Shown: positions 34,823-42,071 of the stretch, in pieces | Numbering within the stretch: position 1 is the first letter of the stretch | How the letters are laid out: every line of letters begins with the position of its first letter | From: Tenuibacillus multivorans | Lineage (GTDB): Bacteria > Bacillota > Bacilli > Bacillales > Alkalibacillaceae | Assembly (NCBI RefSeq): GCF_900103915.1 | Contig: NZ_FNIG01000003.1 | Span: 248,001-312,000 of the forward strand | Length of the DNA stretch: 64,000 nucleotides | Direction: 5' to 3' | Position numbers and translations under genes: made by a program | The notes under the pieces: generated by a model | Database searches by the model: none | The model's input: only the letters and a program-made list of their open reading frames with translations | What the model was told of the DNA's origin: nothing

Positions 34823-35635
34823 CTATTCAACAATTTTAAATGGAAATTGTTCGACTGGGTAAAGCTTCATACGTTCTTGGAAAATATTCATCATCCAATA
34901 AAGCGTATGCAAATGATCATTCGATGCATAAACATCGATTTGTTCAGGAGAAATGGACAGTATGGTTGAGATAAGCTTAGATTGATCATATTCATCGATT
35001 ACCGATGGACCGGAGACTTTTCGAAAGTGCTTTAATACTTCCTCCCGAATAGGTTGTCCATGACTGTCATAAAAGCGCACCCCTTCTTGAATATAAACAA
35101 TAACTTGGGGAAGCTTTGGTTTGCGATTCATCACGTACTGCCTAATATCATTCATTTTTTCTTGAAAGTTCATTTCAAACTGCCATTCTTCAATCCCATA
35201 ACCGACAATCTCAATCCAGCTATCCTCATTTTGAAACAGCGTTAAATATAAGTGCTTCATATTGATCTGTCCACGCGTTTGGTGACTATACAAATAATAA
35301 ATCAATCGTTCATATAAAGAAAATGATAAATCCGAATGAAGTTCTTTAGAAATTGATGTTACAGATGAAACAAACGGTACAATTTGTTCAATCTCATCTT
35401 CCTGATAATAGTACACGTTTTTTAACAAATAGCTTGATATTCTTGGTACGTAATAGTTAACAACGAATGGGTAAATTAAATCAACCATGCTTGTCTGCTT
35501 AACAGCCGAAAAGTTGGAAATTCTTACTTCATTCCCATTAATTTCGGCGTTTCCGTTAAATGTTGATGCCAGTACAAACAAATAAAATTGATTGGCATCC
35601 TGTTCATTTTGAAACAGAAATAACGTATCTTTCAT
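34823..35635 (-). CDS. ytxC: Sporulation protein YtxC
   Basis: This 270-aa protein of the YtxC family lies between dnaI and thrS, as in B. subtilis. Visible family-like stretches are SFSLYERLIYYLYSHQTRGQ and RQYVMNRKPKLPQVIVYIQE. There is no signal peptide, membrane span or recognised catalytic motif. The function is unknown beyond membership of a sporulation-associated family. The TVP38-type gene ytxB that precedes it in B. subtilis is absent here; a protein of that type is encoded at 30153-30731. Confidence 0.8.
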   Translation of the reverse strand: MKDTLFLFQNEQDANQFYLFVLASTFNGNAEINGNEVRISNFSAVKQTSMVDLIYPFVVNYYVPRISSYLLKNVYYYQEDEIEQIVPFVSSVTSISKELHSDLSFSLYERLIYYLYSHQTRGQINMKHLYLTLFQNEDSWIEIVGYGIEEWQFEMNFQEKMNDIRQYVMNRKPKLPQVIVYIQEGVRFYDSHGQPIREEVLKHFRKVSGPSVIDEYDQSKLISTILSISPEQIDVYASNDHLHTLYWMMNIFQERMKLYPVEQFPFKIVE

Positions 35636-35857
35636 GTTTCATCCCTCTTTCCACATCATTCACAGTAATACAGTTTATGAAAGAGAAATTAAAAACATGA
35701 AAACAATAGAAAAACTTTATTCAATTCTAGGTAAGGCCCTCCATGTAGACCTTTATCAATTTTGAATGGTTAAGGATTCCTGTTCCATGAACTAAAAGAC
35801 AAGTAGCATGAAGCTGAATAAATAATAATGCCACCAATCCATATATTTCATTACCTA

Positions 35858-36790
35858 TTAATCTCTATAGTTTTCTCCGATGACTTCCACTGGTTCACTA
35901 ATCTGTCGGATACGTTCCATGATTCGAGCTGCTTTAAGCTGCTCATATTCCCCTTTTCCCGATTTAGATAAAATCGATTCTAGCTCATCAGGGGCATAGT
36001 TCGATGTAAAGAATACCGGTAAACGTTCCATCATGCGATATTGTAAAATAGCTCCTAATACTTCATCTCTAAACCAAGCTGAAGAAAATTCCGCTCCAAT
36101 ATCATCCAATACTAAAACAGAAGCGTTTTTAAACCGGTCTATTTTAGTATTAATCGATGAATCATTAATGGATGCCTTCATTTCGCGAACCAATTCTGGC
36201 ATGTAAATGAAGTAGGTATCTATTTTTCGCTCAGCTAATGCATTAGCTAATGCTCCAAGAATAAACGTTTTTCCCACTCCAAACTTACCATATAGATACA
36301 GTCCCTTACTTGGGATTTTATCTTGACTTTTATCAAGGAATTTTTTAACCTCTTGATGGACTTTTACTCGACCAGTTTCATTTAAATATAAGTCATTAAA
36401 TCTCGCTTCATGAATTTCTTTAGGCATGTGTAGGCTTTGGACAAAGTTACGCTTTTCTAGCTCTTCAAGATGTTTCTCTTTATTTGGACATTCATGATAG
36501 CTTAATTTTATATGGTCATTCTCGTAACGTATTTCAGGTGCATAACCTGATATCACGTTGCAGCACTGCTCTAACGACGGACATTTCTCACATGCTTTTG
36601 ATTGGGTATTATATTCATACAACTTAATCAGTTGCTTATCTAATTGGTCATCTGTAATTTCAGGATGCCTAATTAAAAAATCCTTTATTTCGGGAGAAGA
36701 CAACACCTGATCTCGCATTTGCTTCATTGATTTTTGGTAGCTTTCCTTCCCCTTAAGCCAATTATTTAACGTTGTTTGGATTGACTCCAT
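35858..36790 (-). CDS. dnaI: Primosomal protein DnaI (helicase loader)
   Basis: DnaI is an AAA+ ATPase that loads the replicative helicase DnaC onto DNA at oriC and at stalled forks, together with DnaB and DnaD. The 310 aa have an N-terminal helicase-binding domain with a zinc-type cysteine cluster (ACEKCPSLEQCCNVISG), Walker A YGKFGVGKTFILGAL, Walker B VLVLDDIGAEF, sensor FFTSNYAPDEL and an arginine-rich AARIMERIRQI. Of two near ATGs the second (36790) is better spaced from AAGGGTG. It follows dnaB directly. Confidence 0.94.
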   Translation of the reverse strand: MESIQTTLNNWLKGKESYQKSMKQMRDQVLSSPEIKDFLIRHPEITDDQLDKQLIKLYEYNTQSKACEKCPSLEQCCNVISGYAPEIRYENDHIKLSYHECPNKEKHLEELEKRNFVQSLHMPKEIHEARFNDLYLNETGRVKVHQEVKKFLDKSQDKIPSKGLYLYGKFGVGKTFILGALANALAERKIDTYFIYMPELVREMKASINDSSINTKIDRFKNASVLVLDDIGAEFSSAWFRDEVLGAILQYRMMERLPVFFTSNYAPDELESILSKSGKGEYEQLKAARIMERIRQISEPVEVIGENYRD

Positions 36791-36802
36791 AATCATTCAC
36801 CC

Positions 36803-38179
36803 TTAATGGTTAGATTTAGAATAATTCTTAAAAAATGCTTCAAGTTCTTTTTTCTCTTTCTCTAGATCTTCCTGATTTGGTTGTTTAGTTGCAGAAGGTT
36901 GTTTTTGCTTATTTTTCCGTTCTTCTTCAAACCATTTCGGTAAAACCTCATTTGAACCCTGCTTTTTCTTCTGATTATATGACTTTTTCTTCTTCCAGGT
37001 TTCATACATATGATGTTCACGTTTAGCAATTTGCATCGCTTCTTTAGCTGTTGCAATACCTTCACGACTCCAATGGGCGGCAATCGTTTCTAAGTAATTT
37101 TTCGCAAGCTTATTATGATTACGTTTTAACACATAGTCAACAAGCACGTTCATAACAGGCTGAGATAGCCCATGCTCTTCCATCATATTTGTAAGCATAT
37201 CAATCTCTTTCATGGAGGCGCGGCCAGAAGATGAAAGATCTTCTAATAGTTCACGATGGGTAATCGTTTCAAAATGCTGAATTAACTTCTCTTCCTTTGA
37301 TTGAGGTTGTTCCTGTTGATGCGAAGAGGTATTCTGTTCTGGCTGGGTTTGGTTCTGTTCACCTTTAACGTAAAGTCGAGGCGGAACACTCCCATGTTTT
37401 TTATAAAAGATATCCTTACACATGTCCTGAAATTCTTTGCGATCCAACACCTGATCCTCGGTAACGGCCCAAAGTAAAGCCTTTTCTAGCTCTAGAAAAT
37501 CGACGTCATAGATTTTAGTCATTTTTTCAATGAAATCAATATTAGATTGGGTCAAAATCCATTTGGCTTTAATATTTTGCTGGGTTAACATTTTATGTAA
37601 CCACTCTAATGGCAAGTTCGTGTCGATGGTTAACGTCTTTTCTTCTACTTGCACCGGTTCTTGCTTAGCCTCATTAGGATGAATCATCGTAAATACATCA
37701 TCGAAAGCATGCGTCACAGATTTTACATTAGAAGGTAATGACATGGAATACATTAACCGCTTCCTTATGCGATAATACGCATCTCGTCCAATGTGATGCT
37801 CTAATAATACCGATAACATTGGATCCTCAAAAAAACCTTTAACCGAAAAAGGCTTTTGCAAAATATAATATAACGTACGATACGTTCCTTCTTCTTTATA
37901 AGTATGAAGTAAACCAATCGCTTCTAATTTCTTTCTAGCTTCGAAAAATTCATCAAGCGTGATGTTCAACATATTCATCATTTGATGATGGGAAATGGAT
38001 GTCTGTGTTTTCTGATAGGATGATTCCTTCCACAAAGCCTGAAATACCGCTACACCTTTAATCGAAATCAACGGTTGGTATAACAGTGTCAGTACGGTAT
38101 CCGTATCTTCAAAGAAGGGCTCACTTTGATATATTTTCATTCGATCATTCGGCAAAAGCTGCCGCATTCTTTCATTCAT
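36803..38179 (-). CDS. dnaB: Replication initiation/membrane attachment protein DnaB
   Basis: This Firmicutes-specific DnaB, not the replicative helicase, helps load the helicase and links oriC to the membrane. The 458 aa show a DnaB/DnaD winged-helix N-terminus (NERMRQLLPNDRMKIYQSEP) and a DDBH2/YxxxIxxxW-type C-terminal domain with NYLETIAAHWSREGIATAKE, followed by a lysine/glutamine-rich tail. It lies between nrdR and dnaI in one transcript. GAGGTG precedes the ATG. Confidence 0.93.
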   Translation of the reverse strand: MNERMRQLLPNDRMKIYQSEPFFEDTDTVLTLLYQPLISIKGVAVFQALWKESSYQKTQTSISHHQMMNMLNITLDEFFEARKKLEAIGLLHTYKEEGTYRTLYYILQKPFSVKGFFEDPMLSVLLEHHIGRDAYYRIRKRLMYSMSLPSNVKSVTHAFDDVFTMIHPNEAKQEPVQVEEKTLTIDTNLPLEWLHKMLTQQNIKAKWILTQSNIDFIEKMTKIYDVDFLELEKALLWAVTEDQVLDRKEFQDMCKDIFYKKHGSVPPRLYVKGEQNQTQPEQNTSSHQQEQPQSKEEKLIQHFETITHRELLEDLSSSGRASMKEIDMLTNMMEEHGLSQPVMNVLVDYVLKRNHNKLAKNYLETIAAHWSREGIATAKEAMQIAKREHHMYETWKKKKSYNQKKKQGSNEVLPKWFEEERKNKQKQPSATKQPNQEDLEKEKKELEAFFKNYSKSNH

Positions 38180-38200
38180 GATTTACACCTCATTCACCCA

Positions 38201-38662
38201 TTACTTCTTGTTGCGATTAATCATCTCATTTATCTCACGCATAAACACATTAATATCTTTGAATTGCCGATAAACCGAAGCGAACCGTACATAGGCGACC
38301 TCGTCAACTTCAGCAAGGCGATCCATGATTAATTCTCCGATTTCTTCACTAACAATTTCCGAATTACCTTGGTTTCGTAAATCCTTCTCAACGTCAAACG
38401 CAACTCGTTCAATTTCTTCGATGGAAACTGGTCGTTTCTCACATGCTTTAATTAAGCCACGCTTTAATTTCTCACGATTAAATTCTTCTCTTGTTCCTTC
38501 TTTTTTAACGACAATAAGAGGAATTTCTTCTACTCTTTCAAACGTTGTAAATCGATATTGGCAATCTTCGCATTCTCTTCTGCGACGAATCGAACGACCT
38601 TCATCAATAGGTCTTGAATCCAACACTCTCGTATTTTTCGAATCACAATTGGGGCACTTCAT
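38201..38662 (-). CDS. nrdR: Ribonucleotide reductase regulator NrdR
   Basis: NrdR represses ribonucleotide reductase genes in response to (d)ATP. The 153 aa from the ATG at 38662 begin [20 protein letters not shown], giving the N-terminal zinc ribbon with the second pair in [12 protein letters not shown]. The ATP-cone follows from about 50 ([20 protein letters not shown]) and ends [16 protein letters not shown] longer upstream frame is not conserved in type. It heads nrdR-dnaB-dnaI-ytxC. In B. subtilis speD separates it from gapB; speD is absent here. Confidence 0.95.
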   Translation of the reverse strand: MKCPNCDSKNTRVLDSRPIDEGRSIRRRRECEDCQYRFTTFERVEEIPLIVVKKEGTREEFNREKLKRGLIKACEKRPVSIEEIERVAFDVEKDLRNQGNSEIVSEEIGELIMDRLAEVDEVAYVRFASVYRQFKDINVFMREINEMINRNKK

Positions 38663-38751
38663 GGTCACTTCACTCCATCTATCCTTAAAAATTCGACAAA
38701 ATGATATCTTCTTATAAGTATAACAAAAACGAGTGATGATTGAGAACAAAA

Positions 38752-38783
38752 AAAGAAGCCTTATTCAATGGTAAGGCTTCTTT
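38752..38783 (-). terminator. Intrinsic terminator after gapB
   Basis: The stem AAAGAAGCCTTA / TAAGGCTTCTTT is followed on the minus strand by TTTTTTTGTTC. Confidence 0.88.
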
Positions 38784-38797
38784 CATGAATTAGTCTA

Positions 38798-39802
38798 TTA
38801 AATTTTATCGCCGACATACTTAGCTAAATCAGCCACTCGACATGAGTAACCCCACTCATTATCATACCAAGCTAACACTTTAACTTTACGGTTTTCCATC
38901 ACCATGGTCGATAATCCATCGATAATAGAAGAAAATGGTGAAGTCGTGTAATCGACCGACACAAGTGGTTCTTCATTGATCGAAACAATTCCTTCTAATT
39001 CGCCTTGCATCGCATCATAAAATGCCTGATTCACTTGTTCTGCCGTCACATCTTGGTTGACATCAACAACTAAGTCAACTAAAGAAACATCAGGTGTAGG
39101 TACACGTAAAGCCATGCCATGTAAACGTCCTTTTAATTCAGGTAACACTTCATTAATCGCTTTGGCTGCCCCTGTAGACGTTGGAATAATCGATTGAGTT
39201 AAGCCACGTGCGCGTCTTAAGTCTTTATGCGGATTATCTAAGTTTTTCTGATCATTGGTAAAGGCATGAACGGTGGTCATTAAACCATGATCAATCCCAA
39301 AGCGATCATTTAATACTTTAACAACAGGAGCTAGACAGTTCGTCGTACATGAAGCATTCGAAATTACTTCATCCTGCTCTGGATCAAAGTCTTCTTCATT
39401 AACTCCCATGACAATGGTTTTATCGACTTGTTTACCAGGAGCTGTAATAATCACTTTCTTTGCCCCTGCTTTAATATGATCTGAAGCTGTCTCTTTTGTT
39501 TTAAAAGCACCTGTCGCTTCAATCACAATATCTATATCTAAATCAGTCCACGGAAGCTCCAAGGGATTTCGGCTAGATACTTTAACGACGTGATGGTCAT
39601 CAACGATAATGTCATCATCATTGAATGTAACGTCACCATCATAACGACCGTGAACAGAATCATACTTAATTAAATGCGCTAATGTTTCATTAGGATAACT
39701 AGCATTTACTGCAACCACTTCTAATTGTTCATCTTTCATTGCTTTTCGAAATACCATTCGACCAATACGACCAAAACCATTAATAGCAATACGAGTCGTC
39801 AT
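38798..39802 (-). CDS. gapB: NADP-dependent glyceraldehyde-3-phosphate dehydrogenase, gluconeogenic
   Basis: It runs the GAPDH step in the gluconeogenic direction. Over 334 aa, the catalytic Cys is C152 in SNASCTTNCLAPV, and the Rossmann fold starts INGFGRIGRMVFRKAM. The segment AVNASYPNETLAHLIKYDSV lacks the Asp found after strand 2 in NAD-specific GapA enzymes and is typical of GapB. Two matches to the CcpN operator lie upstream (39823-39833, 39859-39869). It is placed between nrdR and coaE, as in B. subtilis. Confidence 0.94.
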   Translation of the reverse strand: MTTRIAINGFGRIGRMVFRKAMKDEQLEVVAVNASYPNETLAHLIKYDSVHGRYDGDVTFNDDDIIVDDHHVVKVSSRNPLELPWTDLDIDIVIEATGAFKTKETASDHIKAGAKKVIITAPGKQVDKTIVMGVNEEDFDPEQDEVISNASCTTNCLAPVVKVLNDRFGIDHGLMTTVHAFTNDQKNLDNPHKDLRRARGLTQSIIPTSTGAAKAINEVLPELKGRLHGMALRVPTPDVSLVDLVVDVNQDVTAEQVNQAFYDAMQGELEGIVSINEEPLVSVDYTTSPFSSIIDGLSTMVMENRKVKVLAWYDNEWGYSCRVADLAKYVGDKI

Positions 39803-39822
39803 AAAAATACCCTCCTACGATA

Positions 39823-39833
39823 TATATGTCACA
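39823..39833 (-). promoter_or_regulatory. CcpN-type operator, site 2, upstream of gapB
   Basis: Minus-strand TGTGACATATA matches TRTGHYATAYW, the consensus I recall for CcpN, at all 11 positions. It lies between the -10 region and the gapB start. Confidence 0.65.
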
Positions 39834-39858
39834 CTTAACTTGTCTTTTTCACAAAAAT

Positions 39859-39869
39859 AGTATAACACA
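39859..39869 (-). promoter_or_regulatory. CcpN-type operator, site 1, over the gapB -10
   Basis: Minus-strand TGTGTTATACT matches TRTGHYATAYW fully and contains the likely -10 hexamer TATACT. The distance to site 2 is 36 bp. Confidence 0.65.
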
Positions 39870-39913
39870 TTTAATATATTATAGGAGAGTTTATTTAAAA
39901 TTTGTCACTATTT

Positions 39914-40531
39914 TTATAGATTTTTTATGGATATACCCCAATTTTTTAAAATTTGGATCAGTTGCTCACGACTTTCCTCAATCGTTCCACTATTATCAAC
40001 AACCGCATCAGCTTGGTCTCGTTTTTCCGTTATCGAGATTTGCGAATTAATCCGGTTCATAGCTTCCTCTTTACTTGAGTTATCCCGCTCTACAAGGCGC
40101 TCCAATTGAAGTTCTGGATCAACATAAACGACTAAAACCTTATCCACGTAGTCAAATAACTGACTCTCAAATAGTAATGGAATGTCCAATACAACGGCAG
40201 GTTCATCATTTGTGACATACTCATCGCGCTGTCTTAACATCTCTTTACGTATTTCGGGATGAATGAAACGATTTAATTTATTTCTTTCCGCTTCATTTTC
40301 AAAAACAATTTGTCCCAATTTTTGCCGATTTAATGTTTTGTCATCATGCAATACTAGTTCGCCGAAATGATCGACAATTTTTTGATAAGCGACTTCACCT
40401 GGTTCAACGACATCTCTAGCGATTTGATCAGCATCAACAACGGGAATTTCCCACTCCTTAAACATATTGGATACGGTTGATTTTCCTGTTGCGATACTTC
40501 CTGTTAACCCAATCACGACTGACAATTTCAT
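39914..40531 (-). CDS. coaE: Dephospho-CoA kinase
   Basis: It catalyses the last step of CoA synthesis, phosphorylating the ribose 3' hydroxyl of dephospho-CoA. The 205 aa (from the ATG at 40531) show the P-loop VIGLTGSIATGKSTVSNMFK, VDADQIARDVVEPGE, the CoA-binding HPEIRKEML and the lid region ERDNSSKEEAMNRINSQ. The start overlaps the ytaF stop (TAGGTGATG), so the two genes are translationally coupled. Confidence 0.94.
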   Translation of the reverse strand: MKLSVVIGLTGSIATGKSTVSNMFKEWEIPVVDADQIARDVVEPGEVAYQKIVDHFGELVLHDDKTLNRQKLGQIVFENEAERNKLNRFIHPEIRKEMLRQRDEYVTNDEPAVVLDIPLLFESQLFDYVDKVLVVYVDPELQLERLVERDNSSKEEAMNRINSQISITEKRDQADAVVDNSGTIEESREQLIQILKNWGISIKNL

Positions 40532-40534
40532 CAC

Positions 40535-41164
40535 CTACTTTGTAAAGTTCCAAATTCCTAAAAAAATAAAAATAATTCCTGGTAAAAACGACAGCTGTTG
40601 CATCCACTTATATGAGTGTAAAATACGGCCGATAAGTGACCCAGTAGCTAAGAAAATCATGGCACTTAAGCCAACCATACTAGCTGTTAAAAAATGGGGA
40701 AGAGCCGTAAACGCTGAACCAACCCCACTACCAAAGGAGTCTAGTGATAGCGCAAAAGCGACCATAAATGATTCTTTACCTGAAATAGTACCGGAATGAT
40801 CTAAATCAGCCAATTGAGGATCTTTTAATATTAACCAAAACGTTTTAAGATTCCATTTAATTTGTGTTGTTTGATAGTATTTTTTTAACTTCTCTCTTTG
40901 TTCGTCAACCCACTGCCAAATAATATATAAGCCCACGAAAACGAAAATAAAGCCACCTAGATAATCCGTTATTTGTGGGATCAAATACGATAGAACATCC
41001 CCTAGTAAATACCCCGCCAAAAAGCTAATCGAGGTTACAAGACCAATGATCATATAAGTTGATAACTTTACTTTAATCGAACGGAGACTATAAGTAAAAC
41101 CAAAAAAGAAACTATCAAAACTTACGGCGAAGCTAAGTAAAAGAATGACCCATAACTGTTCCAA
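40535..41164 (-). CDS. ytaF: Sporulation membrane protein YtaF (MntP/cadmium-export-like fold)
   Basis: This 209-aa polytopic membrane protein has about six spans (near 1-22, 32-52, 62-85, 128-150, 155-175, 188-207). The repeated Asp-containing segments LLSFAVSFDSFFFGFTYSLR and FALSLDSFGSGVGSAF resemble those of the MntP/LysE-like exporters and suggest ion or metal transport; this is inference. The TTG start is chosen because AAGGAG lies 8 bases before it, inside the longer ATG frame. It sits between mutM and coaE, as in B. subtilis. Confidence 0.82.
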   Translation of the reverse strand: MEQLWVILLLSFAVSFDSFFFGFTYSLRSIKVKLSTYMIIGLVTSISFLAGYLLGDVLSYLIPQITDYLGGFIFVFVGLYIIWQWVDEQREKLKKYYQTTQIKWNLKTFWLILKDPQLADLDHSGTISGKESFMVAFALSLDSFGSGVGSAFTALPHFLTASMVGLSAMIFLATGSLIGRILHSYKWMQQLSFLPGIIFIFLGIWNFTK

Positions 41165-41223
41165 AACAAAAGCTCCTTCCATAAGGGTTCAACTTATCTT
41201 ATGAAAGAAGCTTGACACGTGTG

Positions 41224-42057
41224 TTAATCGCCTAATGGCTGACAGTGTGGACAGAAGTGGGTTCCTCTTCCACCTACTTTAATTTTCTCGATATCAGAAC
41301 GACAAACCTTACAAGCTTCTCCTTCCTTACCATAAACAGCCAGTTTAAGTTGAAACATGCCTACCTCACCAAGACTATTTAAATATGAACGAATCGACGA
41401 ACCTCCTCGCTCAACAGCTTCTTGAAGCACCTGTTTGATACTTTGATGTAATTGCTTTGCCTCATCAAATGAGATCGTATGCGATATTCGCTCTGGGTGA
41501 ACATGGCTCCAAAACAAGGCTTCGTCGACATAAATATTCCCTAATCCGGTTACAATCGTTTGATCTAATAGGGCTGGCTTAATTTTACGAGTAGTCTTTT
41601 GTAATTTTTGATATAAATGTTCCACTGTAAAAGCTTCACTAAACGGCTCCACACCTAATTTATTTAAAGGCGCCGTCTTAAACAGATTATCAAGTGTTTT
41701 TAAATGCATGGTGCCGAACTTACGGACATCACGATAACGAAGTTCTTTACCATCACTTAACGTAAATACAACATGTGTATGTTTATCGATAGGCTCATCC
41801 TGTTCGTATACACCGTATTTACCTTCCATTCTTAAATGAGACACTAATACGTTGTCATCTAGATAAAACAATAAAAACTTACCTAAACGTCCAATCTTTT
41901 GAAACGTTTGATTTAAAATTAAATGTTGAAAAGCTTTTGTATCTGATGGTTCTTTGATAATTCCTGAATAATGAATGTTCAAATCTTTAATCGTCTTCCC
42001 CTGAACAATCGGTTCTAAAGTCCTTCTTACGGTCTCGACCTCCGGTAATTCTGGCAT
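41224..42057 (-). CDS. mutM: Formamidopyrimidine-DNA glycosylase
   Basis: It removes 8-oxoguanine and FapyG and nicks the abasic site. The 277 aa start MPELPEVETVRRTLEPIV, with the catalytic Pro2 and Glu3. They include the DNA-intercalating region VSHLRMEGKYG, GLGNIYVDEALF and the C-terminal zinc finger CKVCRSDIEKIKVGGRGTHF followed by CPHC. GGAAGGATGG precedes the ATG. It is downstream of polA, as in B. subtilis. Confidence 0.96.
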   Translation of the reverse strand: MPELPEVETVRRTLEPIVQGKTIKDLNIHYSGIIKEPSDTKAFQHLILNQTFQKIGRLGKFLLFYLDDNVLVSHLRMEGKYGVYEQDEPIDKHTHVVFTLSDGKELRYRDVRKFGTMHLKTLDNLFKTAPLNKLGVEPFSEAFTVEHLYQKLQKTTRKIKPALLDQTIVTGLGNIYVDEALFWSHVHPERISHTISFDEAKQLHQSIKQVLQEAVERGGSSIRSYLNSLGEVGMFQLKLAVYGKEGEACKVCRSDIEKIKVGGRGTHFCPHCQPLGD

Positions 42058-42071
42058 GGTTCCATCCTTCC

